Of a stretch of DNA of 64,000 bases, positions 56,231 through 63,999 are shown one piece after another. Position 1 is the first letter of the stretch; every line of letters starts with the position of its first letter. The translations under genes were made by a program, and so were the position numbers. The stretch is from DSWT01 sp035415725. Its GTDB lineage: Bacteria > Chloroflexota > Anaerolineae > B4-G1 > SLSP01. The notes beneath the pieces are model-generated. The model saw nothing but the letters and a program-made list of their open reading frames with translations, was not told where the DNA came from and ran no database searches. The DNA lies in the NCBI GenBank assembly GCA_035415725.1, contig DAOOGN010000005.1:11853-75852 (forward strand). The letters run 5' to 3'.

Positions 56231-57520
56231 TCAATCCTGCCCTGCAGCGGGGATCAACGCCTTGAGCAGTCCCTCGTGCCACTGCTCCGCCGCCCGATCG
56301 TAGACGCCGAAGCCCGAACCAAATTCCCAATATGCCCACGCCATGCCGCGCGCTTCGGCCTCTTCACGGACAAACGTCGTCCAGTTGATGCGCGACTGCA
56401 TGTCTGCCTGCTCATACGCGCCGAATTCGCCCAACCACAGCGCGCAGTCCTGCTGTTCAGCCGCTCTAACGGCGCGATCGAACGCATCCCGGATGGGTTT
56501 CGGCCCGGCGGGGTTGGTTTCATAGGGATAGGTGTTGTATTGCCTGAACCATGAGAACACCCAACTCACCTTAGCCGCCTCCGGGTCCGGTGTGATGGGC
56601 GTTGCCGGCGGGCCGGGCCATGTCACGCCCAGGGTCTGGTAGCCGCTGCCTGCCCAGGTTGCGCCCTGATGCGTGAACAACATCGGCTCATAGGAGTGGA
56701 ACGTGCAGACGTAGTTCTCCTCACCTTCGGGCAGGCGCAGGGTCGCCAATCCCTGATAGCCGCCCCATTCCGCGCCGGTGACGATGAGTGTGTGGCGATT
56801 GTCAATGCGGCGGATCGCCAGAATCGTTTCGCCGAGGATGCGCATCCACTTGTCCTGCGTGAGGGTGCCATGCGGTTCGTTGAGCGGTTCAAAGTAGACG
56901 CTGTCAGGCTGATCCTTATAGCGCGCCGCGATCTGCTGCCAGATAGCGATGAAGCGCTCGGTATGCGCCGAGGGCTGCTCGAAGATTTCCTCATAGTGAT
57001 GCATGTTGAGGACGACATTCAGGCCGTTCGCCAGTCCATTCTCGACCACCCAATCCACACGTTGGAAGAAACTCTCATCCACGGTGTAGGGTGGCTCTGC
57101 CAGGGCGTGCGCCGACCAACGAATGGGCACGCGGATGGTATCGAAACCTGCCTCGGCGATGAGGCGGAAGTACTCGCTCTGCAACACCATTCCCCATTCA
57201 CCTTCATTGGGCGCTTCGAGCGCATTGCCGAGATTCACGCCACGCCCCAGACGCTGTCCCTGCACCCTACGGTCGAGCGGCACGGCAGGCGGCGCGAGCG
57301 TCGGGGGCGGCGTCGCCGTTGCCGTTGGCGATGGAGATGCCGTCGGTCCGGCCACCCCGGCGCATGGGGTGGCCGCAGGCGTCGCGCCCGCCACGACGAG
57401 GGGCATCGCCACGGGGGACGTATGCAGTGTCGTCGGCGCCTCCAGAGGAGATGTGTCCACCGCGGAGCGGCAACCTGCTACTATGAACGTCAGAAGCAGA
57501 AACACACACCACTTTTTCAT
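56231..57520 (-). CDS. GH5-family glycanase lipoprotein (endoglucanase/mannanase-like)
   Basis: A 429-residue secreted lipoprotein. The signal peptide ends in a lipobox (TFIVAGC, Cys ~17) and a ~75-residue Pro/Thr/Ala linker follows. The GH5 barrel begins with LGRGVNLGNALEAPNEGEWG. The acid/base Glu is in YFEPLNEPHG (~214) and the nucleophile Glu in ALWLGEFGAYEQ (~364). Arg in IRVPIRWS and His in LNMHHYEE match the family pocket. It would cut beta-glucan or mannan chains outside the cell, feeding the importer. It is four bases downstream of the epimerase stop, so co-transcribed with it. Confidence 0.88.
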   Translation of the reverse strand: MKKWCVFLLLTFIVAGCRSAVDTSPLEAPTTLHTSPVAMPLVVAGATPAATPCAGVAGPTASPSPTATATPPPTLAPPAVPLDRRVQGQRLGRGVNLGNALEAPNEGEWGMVLQSEYFRLIAEAGFDTIRVPIRWSAHALAEPPYTVDESFFQRVDWVVENGLANGLNVVLNMHHYEEIFEQPSAHTERFIAIWQQIAARYKDQPDSVYFEPLNEPHGTLTQDKWMRILGETILAIRRIDNRHTLIVTGAEWGGYQGLATLRLPEGEENYVCTFHSYEPMLFTHQGATWAGSGYQTLGVTWPGPPATPITPDPEAAKVSWVFSWFRQYNTYPYETNPAGPKPIRDAFDRAVRAAEQQDCALWLGEFGAYEQADMQSRINWTTFVREEAEARGMAWAYWEFGSGFGVYDRAAEQWHEGLLKALIPAAGQD

Positions 57521-57524
57521 AGCA

Positions 57525-58445
57525 TCATTCCCTTAAAGCATCCACGACTTTTTGTAGCCCTTCGCGCAGTTTTTGCCGCGGCTGCCAACCTAACACCTTC
57601 CTGGCCTTGCTACAGTCAAAATAAGACCTATAGATGTCACCGGGGCGACGGGGAGCGCGGATCACGTTCACGTCACGCCCGATGATGTCACACAGTTCAC
57701 GGTAGAGTTCATTGACCGATGTGCCCCGTTCGCTGGCAATGCAGAAGACGTCATTGTCGCCTGCCGACAAGGCGCGCACGTTCGCCGCCGCCACATCGCC
57801 CACGTAGACGTAATCCTTCTGCTGTTCGCCATCCCAATCGATACGCACATCCTGGCCTGTGAGGATGCGATGGGCGAAAATCGCAATCACCCCGGCCTCG
57901 CCGTTGGGATCCTGGCGTGGCCCATAGACGTTGCCATAGCGGAAAATCGTGTAACCCAGGCCCTTTGCCTGCTGGTAATAGCGTAAATAGTGCTCGGTGA
58001 CCATTTTCGTGATGCCGTAAGGGGATTCAGGCCGTTGGGGTGTCGATTCGTTGATCGGCAGATGGTCCACCGTCCCATAACTGGCACCGCTGCCGGCGAA
58101 GATGACCTTGCGCGTTTGTGCTTCCACGCACGCCTCGAGCAAGTTGATCAGGCCGACCACATTGACATCCGCGTCCAGCTTGGGTTTATCGGTGGAAATC
58201 TTCACCGAATGTTGCGCGGCGTGATGATTCAAAATGTCCGGCCGTTCGCGGACAATCACATCGGCCGCCTCCGCACTGCGAATGTCCAGTTGATAGAACC
58301 GCGCCTGGGGATTGAGGTTTTTCAAGCGTCCACCTCCTTCTTCCCACAGGCTGTCCATCACGATGACCTCATGTCCTGCGGCAACATAAGCATCCACAAC
58401 ATGCGAACCGATAAAGCCCGCTCCACCTGTTACAACAATTTTCAT
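57525..58445 (-). CDS. NAD-dependent sugar-nucleotide epimerase/dehydratase (GalE-like)
   Basis: A 306-residue extended SDR. The NAD site is VTGGAGFIGSHVVDAY. The catalytic Ser/Tyr/Lys lie in FAGSGASYG and SPYGITKMVTEHY (YxxxK, ~142-146), and the C-terminal DIGRDVNVIRAPRRPGDIYRSYFDCSKA substrate-binding block matches UDP-glucose 4-epimerase relatives. The exact sugar nucleotide is uncertain; members of this subgroup act on UDP-glucose, UDP-GlcNAc or related substrates. The ATG at 58445 follows gaggtgaggg. First gene after the promoter at 58543-58570. Confidence 0.88.
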   Translation of the reverse strand: MKIVVTGGAGFIGSHVVDAYVAAGHEVIVMDSLWEEGGGRLKNLNPQARFYQLDIRSAEAADVIVRERPDILNHHAAQHSVKISTDKPKLDADVNVVGLINLLEACVEAQTRKVIFAGSGASYGTVDHLPINESTPQRPESPYGITKMVTEHYLRYYQQAKGLGYTIFRYGNVYGPRQDPNGEAGVIAIFAHRILTGQDVRIDWDGEQQKDYVYVGDVAAANVRALSAGDNDVFCIASERGTSVNELYRELCDIIGRDVNVIRAPRRPGDIYRSYFDCSKARKVLGWQPRQKLREGLQKVVDALRE

Positions 58446-58542
58446 TATCCCTCACCTCGAATAAGAATTAGAAATGAAAAAGTAGAAATGAGGAATGAGA
58501 AACCGGTTATAGACATAACGCCGACCTCGCTCCCCACACCTG

Positions 58543-58579
58543 ATAATATTGGTTTTGCAGCTTTTGTCCAGTGGACAAA
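58543..58579 (-). promoter_or_regulatory. promoter with overlapping palindromic operator
   Basis: On the minus strand, -35 TGGACA (58565-58570) and -10 TATTAT (58543-58548) are 16 bases apart. The perfect palindrome TTTGTCC-AGT-GGACAAA (58563-58579) covers the -35, a position expected for a repressor site. It would drive the epimerase and GH5 genes. Confidence 0.45.
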
Positions 58580-58589
58580 CGTTTGACAT

Positions 58590-58700
58590 CTGGCAACGGT
58601 TCAGGCCGGTAAACCTGGCGGAGCCACTTATTCCCCGCTTGTGGGGAGAAGGAGGTTGAGAGGATCAGAGGGTCATCGCCGATGGTCGAAGTGCCACAGG
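58590..58700 (+). repeat. degenerate family R repeat
   Basis: Contains ggttcaggccggtaaacctggcggagcc, ttattccc and cagagggtcatcgccgatgg blocks of family R without the usual ends. The rest of the 58446-58966 gap holds the promoter above and the M-end fragment at 58866. Confidence 0.55.
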
Positions 58701-58865
58701 CTTTCTGCCCTGGAAATCCCTGGCCGTGAGGCGCTTGCCAGGTCGCCCCAGGCAGTATAAAATGCGCCTGGTGAAGCATGCGGGGTCTGGGGATCGGTTC
58801 TTCAGGATTTCGTGGAGTCGCAATAAGAAACCGGCTACGGATTTCACGAATGTACATGAAAAGTA

Positions 58866-58879
58866 TAGGACTTACGCAA
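58866..58879. repeat. M-element end fragment
   Basis: TAGGACTTACGCAA equals the last 14 bases of an M element; no second end is present, so it is a remnant. Confidence 0.4.
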
Positions 58880-58966
58880 TGACAATGTTTTTCCATGCAA
58901 AGTCCCAAAGAACCTGGGGATCGAAACTCAACCGAAGTGGGGTATCAGCACAGTATGGGGCAGGCA

Positions 58967-60484
58967 ATGTCCATGAATCACAAACGCTTTCTGTATCAAC
59001 TGGCGCTCATCGCCGGCTTGAGCAGCTTCATCTATTGGCTGGTCTTCACCTTACCTTACCCCCTGTCCCGTCTTTATGCCACCATCCCGCCGGTGGATTA
59101 TGCCAAGCTCACCAGCCATTCTGCGGTCGGATGCGTCGTTTATATCGTCAGTGTGCTCGTGTTGTTCGGCTTGTATGGATGGGCCTTCCACCTGACGGTT
59201 CCTGCCGCGTCGGGTGGCCGGACGGCGGCAGTCGGCGGGCGTTTTATCCTGTTCAGCAGTGCCATCCTGGCTGCCGTTTCCATCCCCGCTTATCCTCTCA
59301 CGGCTATCGACATGTTCAGTTACGCCATTCACACCCGCGGCTGGGCTTTGTATGGCCTCAATCCCCTGGCGACGGCTCCCGCGGCGCTGCCGTCCTACGA
59401 TCCGTGGCTGGGTCTGGCCGGGGAATGGGGCGACGCGCCTTCACCATACGGACCGGTGTGGGAGTGGCTGTCGCTGGCTGCCTATCACCTGAGCGGCGGC
59501 ACCTTTCTGGCCCATTTACTGGCGCTCAAGGTGTTGACGGCGCTGGCTTATCTGGGCTGCGTGGGGTTGCTTTACCAGATTCTACGCCGCATCCGGCCAG
59601 AATGGGCTGTGGCAGGGACCCTGGCCTTTGCCTGGAATCCCCTGGTACTGCTGGAGAGCGTCCAAAACGGCCACAATGATATCGTGATGGCCTTTTTTCT
59701 GCTGGCGGCGTTGGGGGTGATGGCCCGCTCGACGGATAAAGCTGTCTCCAAGCCGCCGACGTTGGTTCAGGTCGCCCTGGCCAGCCTGCTGCTCGCCGTC
59801 TCCATCCTGGTCAAATTCATGACCGTGCTCGTTGTCCCTTTCTTTGAATTGGCCCTGGCTATGTCGCCGGTCCATTGGCAGCGTCGCCTCGGCATGGTGG
59901 GCCTTTCGGTTTTTCTCATCGGGGCGACCGTGGCTCTGGGGATGCTGCCGCTCTGGCCGGGACTGGAGAATTGGGCGGTTTTGACCGGCGGCCAACAGAC
60001 GGGGCGTTCACTGCTGACACTCATGATTCTCGGTCTGCGCGATTGGATCGGACTCAATCAAGCCTTCGATCTCTCCCGCACCTTGCTCTTGCTTGCCTTT
60101 CTGCTGATTTACCTGCACGACTTCTGGACCACCTGTCGCCAGGCGCAAAACTCTCCCACTTATGTGCAGGTCTGCTCGCCGGCCTTTTATACCCTGTTCT
60201 GGTTTGTGTTGATCGTTGCTCCTATATTTCATGCCTGGTATTTGCTCTGGTTTGTTCCCCTGATGCCACTGTTGCTACCCGACCGGCGTCCCTGGCGGGT
60301 CAGCACGGTTTTTTCGCTGACCGCCCTGCTCATCATCCCCTATTTTGAAACCGTCCGTGCCTGGTATCCGGCGTTGTTGCACAATCAACTCCTCGGACAC
60401 CTGATCGGCATCCCCCTGCTCATCGGCCCACCACTGCTTGCCATGTTCTGGCCGATCAAGCATCCGGTAGACGTCACCGTTTAG
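58967..60484 (+). CDS. GT-C-type membrane glycosyltransferase (MptA/B-like polyprenol-phosphate mannosyltransferase)
   Basis: A 505-residue protein with about twelve hydrophobic helices. The first periplasmic loop has acidic residues in IPPVDYAKL, and later loops carry YPLTAIDMFSYAIHTRGWALYG and APSPYGPVWEWLS, in the style of GT87/MptB enzymes that transfer mannose from polyprenyl phosphate outside the membrane. The helix NPLVLLESVQNGHNDIVMAFF is also typical of the family. The start is uncertain: ATG 58967 or 58973 is preferred because ggggcagg precedes it and helix 1 follows; the frame is open back to ATG 58895. A family R element is inserted exactly at the stop codon. Confidence 0.75.
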   Translation: MSMNHKRFLYQLALIAGLSSFIYWLVFTLPYPLSRLYATIPPVDYAKLTSHSAVGCVVYIVSVLVLFGLYGWAFHLTVPAASGGRTAAVGGRFILFSSAILAAVSIPAYPLTAIDMFSYAIHTRGWALYGLNPLATAPAALPSYDPWLGLAGEWGDAPSPYGPVWEWLSLAAYHLSGGTFLAHLLALKVLTALAYLGCVGLLYQILRRIRPEWAVAGTLAFAWNPLVLLESVQNGHNDIVMAFFLLAALGVMARSTDKAVSKPPTLVQVALASLLLAVSILVKFMTVLVVPFFELALAMSPVHWQRRLGMVGLSVFLIGATVALGMLPLWPGLENWAVLTGGQQTGRSLLTLMILGLRDWIGLNQAFDLSRTLLLLAFLLIYLHDFWTTCRQAQNSPTYVQVCSPAFYTLFWFVLIVAPIFHAWYLLWFVPLMPLLLPDRRPWRVSTVFSLTALLIIPYFETVRAWYPALLHNQLLGHLIGIPLLIGPPLLAMFWPIKHPVDVTV

Positions 60485-60485
60485 T

Positions 60486-60753
60486 GTAACTATTCAGCCA
60501 CCTTTGCCAGGTGGCAAACGGGACTTGGGGGAGGGTGCATAATAGGTTGACACTTCGGCTATAGACGCTGGCCCTCTCATCCCCCAACCCCCTTCTCCCC
60601 CGCCAGCGGGGAAGAAGGGGGCGAAAAAGAGGGGGGATGGGCTGATAGAAACACGCCTATCTCGTCATCCACAAGCACCAGGCATACCGAAATCCACGCC
60701 AAACCTGGTATAGGGGATAAGTTACTTCGTCAGGTTGACTAGCCTGAACAGAT
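60486..60753 (-). mobile_element. family R repeat, full copy with 10-bp target duplication
   Basis: Inverted relative to the copy at 22436. Ends gtaactattcagcc and gcctgaacagat. ACCGTTTAGT flanks it at 60476-60485 and 60754-60763; the left repeat includes the TAG stop of the glycosyltransferase gene. The internal gggggagaaggggg hairpin is present. Confidence 0.78.
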
Positions 60754-60776
60754 ACCGTTTAGTCACTATGCCGCAT

Positions 60777-60804
60777 TTGACAAGTTTAGCATTTCGACTA
60801 ATAT
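60777..60804 (+). promoter_or_regulatory. strong sigma70-like promoter
   Basis: Perfect TTGACA at 60777-60782 and TAATAT at 60799-60804 with a 16-base spacer. Predicted start near 60811. No gene of normal size starts before the terminator at 60954-60990. Confidence 0.6.
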
Positions 60805-60810
60805 AGAATC

Positions 60811-60990
60811 AATTCGTGAGTGCGTCAGGATACGAAGTGACGATATGAAAACCTATAGCATCGTCTTGATTCCAGTTCGTCAGCAGCCTCAGCCTAGTAT
60901 TTTAGGGAGGGCCGGTTAGCGCTACCTGGAATTGAGTCACACCCCCAAAAAAGTCAGCCTACCGGTTCTCGGTAGGCTGATTTTATTTTT
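60811..60990 (+). ncRNA. candidate small RNA or leader transcript (~180 nt)
   Basis: Bounded by the strong promoter above and an intrinsic terminator. The interior can pair attccag (60870s) with ctggaat (60920s), suggesting a folded core. It also holds a possible 24-codon reading frame from ATG 60845 (MKTYSIVLIPVRQQPQPS) with only a weak ribosome site, so it could be a leader peptide instead. It lies 82 bases upstream of citrate synthase. No known RNA family was recognised. Confidence 0.45.
60954..60990 (+). terminator. intrinsic terminator
   Basis: Perfect 11-bp stem (TCAGCCTACCG with CGGTAGGCTGA) around GTTCT, followed by TTTTATTTTT. The A-rich run before the stem also makes it usable on the other strand. 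Confidence 0.85.
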
Positions 60991-61072
60991 CATCCGTAGA
61001 TTGAGCAGAGTAAGCCGCTGCTTAATTTTCAACTTTCAATTTTAGACTATTTTTGCGAGGAGGAGAAAAGCG

Positions 61073-62308
61073 ATGGAGACGAAAACAGATTTGAAATTTG
61101 GAAGTGTTCTGGCTATGGACAATAAGTTGCCGCTATCGATAAGCGAGTATCCGGCGGAGCAGCAAGTTCACGAAGGGCTTGAGGGGGTTCTCGTGGCTCG
61201 CACCGCCATCTCCGATGTGAACGGCGATATCGGTGCGCTGCAATTCCGCGGCATTGACATCCGGGAATTGGCGCAATCCTCCACCTACGAGGAGGTCGTC
61301 TATCTGCTGTGGACGAATGCACTGCCTACCCCCCGTCAACTGGAGGCATTCAAAGCTGAACTGGCCGTAGAACGCGAGGTCGACGCGGGAATTTATGAGA
61401 TTCTGCGCTTCCTTTCCCATTATATGAAACCGATGGATGCCCTGCGCACGGCGGTCTCCGTACTGGCCTCCGATAACCCGGGCGAAGACAATGTCTGTCC
61501 GGAGTCGTGCCTGAAGAAAGCGATGTCCCTGACGGCTAAATTCCCGACGCTCGTGGCCTACTACTGCCGTGAATCCCAAGGGAAAATGTGGGTTCACCCC
61601 GATCCCAGGCTGGGACAGGCGGAAAACTTCCTTTATATGATGCACGGTAAACGCCCCACCCCCCTGGAGGCGCGTGCCATGGACCTGACGATGCTGTTGA
61701 TGGTGGAACACAGCTTCAACGCCTCGACGTTTGCCGCACGGGTGACGGCCTCCACGCTAGCCGATATGGGCGCGGCGATCACGTCGGCGATGGGCACACT
61801 CAAGGGGCCATTGCACGGCGGCGCGAACCAGGGCGCGCTGGAAATGCTGCTCGAGATCGGCACATTGGACAACGTCGAGCCGTACATCGATGCGGCGCTG
61901 GCGGCGAAACAACGTATCCTGGGCTTCGGACATCGCATCTACCGCAAAGCAGGCGATTCGCGCGTGCCGTACATCAAGGACATGCTCTATCAACTGTGCG
62001 CCCAATCGGGCGATTTTCACCTGTATGAACTGGCTACCGCCGTCGCCGACGCCGTCTGGCAAAGGAAGCGACTGTTTGCCAACGTCGACTTCTACATGGC
62101 GCCGACGCTGCACATGCTTGGCATCCCGGTGGATCTGCTCACGCCGTTCTTCGCCATGTGCCGTATGGCCGGCTGGACGGCGCATGTGATGGAGCAATAC
62201 GCCAACAACCGCTTGATCCGCCCTAATGCCCTGTATGTCGGCCCCGTCCAACGACCCTACATCCCGCTCGACCGGCGGGCGGACTTTGCCATGATGGCTG
62301 AAGAATAA
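61073..62308 (+). CDS. gltA: citrate synthase
   Basis: A 411-residue enzyme condensing oxaloacetate and acetyl-CoA at the entry of the TCA cycle. Catalytic His in GPLHGGANQGAL, His in GFGHRIYRKAGDSR and Asp in ANVDFYMAPTLHMLG are all in place, with substrate-binding Arg in the ENRLIRP-like NNRLIRP stretch. It is ~30 residues longer than usual at the N-terminus; a later ATG (MDNKLPLS) is an alternative. The ATG at 61073 is kept because gaggaggag lies just upstream. A 2-methylcitrate synthase cannot be excluded, but no prp genes are nearby. Confidence 0.92.
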   Translation: METKTDLKFGSVLAMDNKLPLSISEYPAEQQVHEGLEGVLVARTAISDVNGDIGALQFRGIDIRELAQSSTYEEVVYLLWTNALPTPRQLEAFKAELAVEREVDAGIYEILRFLSHYMKPMDALRTAVSVLASDNPGEDNVCPESCLKKAMSLTAKFPTLVAYYCRESQGKMWVHPDPRLGQAENFLYMMHGKRPTPLEARAMDLTMLLMVEHSFNASTFAARVTASTLADMGAAITSAMGTLKGPLHGGANQGALEMLLEIGTLDNVEPYIDAALAAKQRILGFGHRIYRKAGDSRVPYIKDMLYQLCAQSGDFHLYELATAVADAVWQRKRLFANVDFYMAPTLHMLGIPVDLLTPFFAMCRMAGWTAHVMEQYANNRLIRPNALYVGPVQRPYIPLDRRADFAMMAEE

Positions 62309-62431
62309 TGCCGTTCCCTGCAAAAAGCCCCCCTTCCCTGGGGAAGGGGGGCCGGCGGGAGGGGAGATCTCGTCATCCATAAGCACCTGGCATACCAAAA
62401 TCCGCACCGACCCTGGTATAGGGAATAAGTT

Positions 62432-62555
62432 TAGGACTTACGCAAATTTCCGTGTGTAGTGACGGCTTTAGCCGTTCTTAGCTCCTAAGAGACGCCTGAA
62501 GGCGTCACTACAAATCCTCCGCCGCTTGATGCGAGCCAGGCTGGCGTAAGTCCTG
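62432..62555 (-). mobile_element. family M MITE-like element, copy 3 (124 bp), nested in R
   Basis: Inverted relative to copies 1 and 2. Ends AGGACTTACGC (62433-62443) and GCGTAAGTCCT (62544-62554). Direct repeats AGTT flank it at 62428-62431 and 62556-62559. Confidence 0.88.
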
Positions 62556-62578
62556 AGTTGTTGCGCTAGGCTGACTAG

Positions 62579-62706
62579 TCCTACGCGGCACGTTCCCCAG
62601 TTGATGTTTGCCCGGGATCGTCAGATCCCCGCGTAGCGCGCTAGAACCGCGGATCTGGCGATCCGCTTCGAGCATGGCTAACGGGTGTGAAATTTCTGCT
62701 ACGATG
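62579..62706 (-). mobile_element. family S-related insertion, 128 bp, nested in R
   Basis: Carries both signature hairpins of family S (gggatcgtcagatcccc and ggatctggcgatcc) but not its CAGTAGATC ends. Direct repeats GACTAG flank it at 62573-62578 and 62707-62712, splitting the R sequence ctgactag/cctgaatag. Confidence 0.6.
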
Positions 62707-62736
62707 GACTAGCCTGAATAGATACCTTTGTCCTAT

Positions 62737-63855
62737 ATGAAGCCAGACAGCCAGACCCGTAAACGTATGGTCGTCAAAGTGGGCACCGGCGTTTTAACCG
62801 GTGGAACCCACCAATTAAGCCTGCCGTCCATGGTCGAATTGGTGCGGCAGTGCGCCGAATTGCACCATCAAGGCCACGAGATTATCGTGTGCACTTCGGG
62901 CGCGGTCGCCGTAGGCCGGGCGCGGCTCGGCTTCCCCGACCTGCCCGCCACAGTCGCCAACAAACAGATGCTCGCCGCCGTGGGGCAGAGCCGCTTGATG
63001 CTCACCTGGGAGCGTTTCTTCGAGATTTACAGCATCCACATCGGACAAATCCTGTTGACCTACGGTGACGTGGAGAGCCGCCACCGCTTTCTCAACGCCC
63101 AGGATACCCTCAACACCCTCCTCGAACATCGCATCATCCCGGTGATCAACGAAAACGACGCCGTCGCCACCGACGAAATCAAGATCGGCGACAACGACAA
63201 CCTCTCGGCGCTCGTGGCGGTGCTGGCGAACGCCGACTTGTTGATTATGCTCACGGACCTGCCGGGGCTGTTCACCGCCGACCCGCGTGAAAATCCCGAC
63301 GCTCAGCTCATCCGCGAAGTCGAGGTGATCGATGAAAACTTGCTCGCACTGGCGGGTGGCAGTCGCAGCGGATTGGGGGTGGGCGGGATGACGACGAAGT
63401 TGCAAGCCGCCGCCGTCGCCCGGCGGGCCGGCGTGGAGACGGTCATCGCGGCGGGAACGGAACCGGATGTGCTGACGCGCATCGTCCATGGCGAGGCGCT
63501 GGGGACACACTTTCCGGCGCCGGAAACGTCCCCGGAAAACCGCAAGCGGTGGATTCTCGCCGGTGTGACCCATAGCGGGCATCTGGTTGTGGACAAGGGC
63601 GCGGCGAATGCGTTGAGCCGTCGCGGGAGCAGCCTGCTCCCGGCGGGCATCCTCGCCGTCAACGGCAATTTTGACCGGGGCGACACGGTCTCTATCCTCA
63701 ACCAGAACAACGGCGAAATTGCGCGCGGCATCGTCCGCTACACCAGCGACGATTTGCAACAGATCAGAGGCTGCCATTCCGACCACATTGCCGAGCGCCT
63801 GGGCTACACGTATGGCGCGGTAGTGGTGCACCGAAATGACATGATCGTTTTGTAG
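62737..63855 (+). CDS. proB: glutamate 5-kinase (with PUA domain)
   Basis: A 372-residue enzyme catalysing the first step of proline synthesis, phosphorylating glutamate with ATP. The amino-acid kinase domain (~1-260) starts MVVKVGTGVLTGG. It shows IVCTSGAVAVGR, the INENDAVATDEIKIGDNDNLSA block that binds glutamate and Mg, and GVGGMTTKLQAAAVARRAG. The C-terminal PUA domain begins at RKRWILAG (~270). The start ATG 62737 has no ribosome binding site; a second in-frame ATG at 62767 begins the conserved sequence. The family R end lies only 11 bases upstream, so the native leader may have been replaced. proA is not adjacent within the window. Confidence 0.93.
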   Translation: MKPDSQTRKRMVVKVGTGVLTGGTHQLSLPSMVELVRQCAELHHQGHEIIVCTSGAVAVGRARLGFPDLPATVANKQMLAAVGQSRLMLTWERFFEIYSIHIGQILLTYGDVESRHRFLNAQDTLNTLLEHRIIPVINENDAVATDEIKIGDNDNLSALVAVLANADLLIMLTDLPGLFTADPRENPDAQLIREVEVIDENLLALAGGSRSGLGVGGMTTKLQAAAVARRAGVETVIAAGTEPDVLTRIVHGEALGTHFPAPETSPENRKRWILAGVTHSGHLVVDKGAANALSRRGSSLLPAGILAVNGNFDRGDTVSILNQNNGEIARGIVRYTSDDLQQIRGCHSDHIAERLGYTYGAVVVHRNDMIVL

Positions 63856-63875
63856 TCGTGGAGTCGTGAGTCGCA

Positions 63876-63999
63876 TAGGACTTACGCAAATTTCCGTGTG
63901 TAGTGACGGCTTCAGCCGTTCTTAGCTCCTCAGAGACGCCTGAAAGCGTCACTACAAATCCTCCGCCGCTTGATTCGAGCCAGGCTGGCGTAAGTCCTG
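63876..63999 (-). mobile_element. family M MITE-like element, copy 4 (124 bp)
   Basis: Same orientation as copy 3. Ends AGGACTTACGC (63877-63887) and GCGTAAGTCCT (63988-63998). It lies 20 bases after the proB stop. The right flank is cut by the window end, so the target duplication cannot be checked. Confidence 0.85.

Larger units (their letters stand above)
62326..62725 (-). repeat. family R repeat split by two other elements
   Basis: Pieces 62326-62431, 62556-62578 and 62707-62725 together reconstruct an inverted R copy: ccataagcacctggcatacc, ggtatagggaataagtt, gttgcgctaggctgactag and gactagcctgaatagatac. The gaps are an M element and an S-related insertion. Confidence 0.7.
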
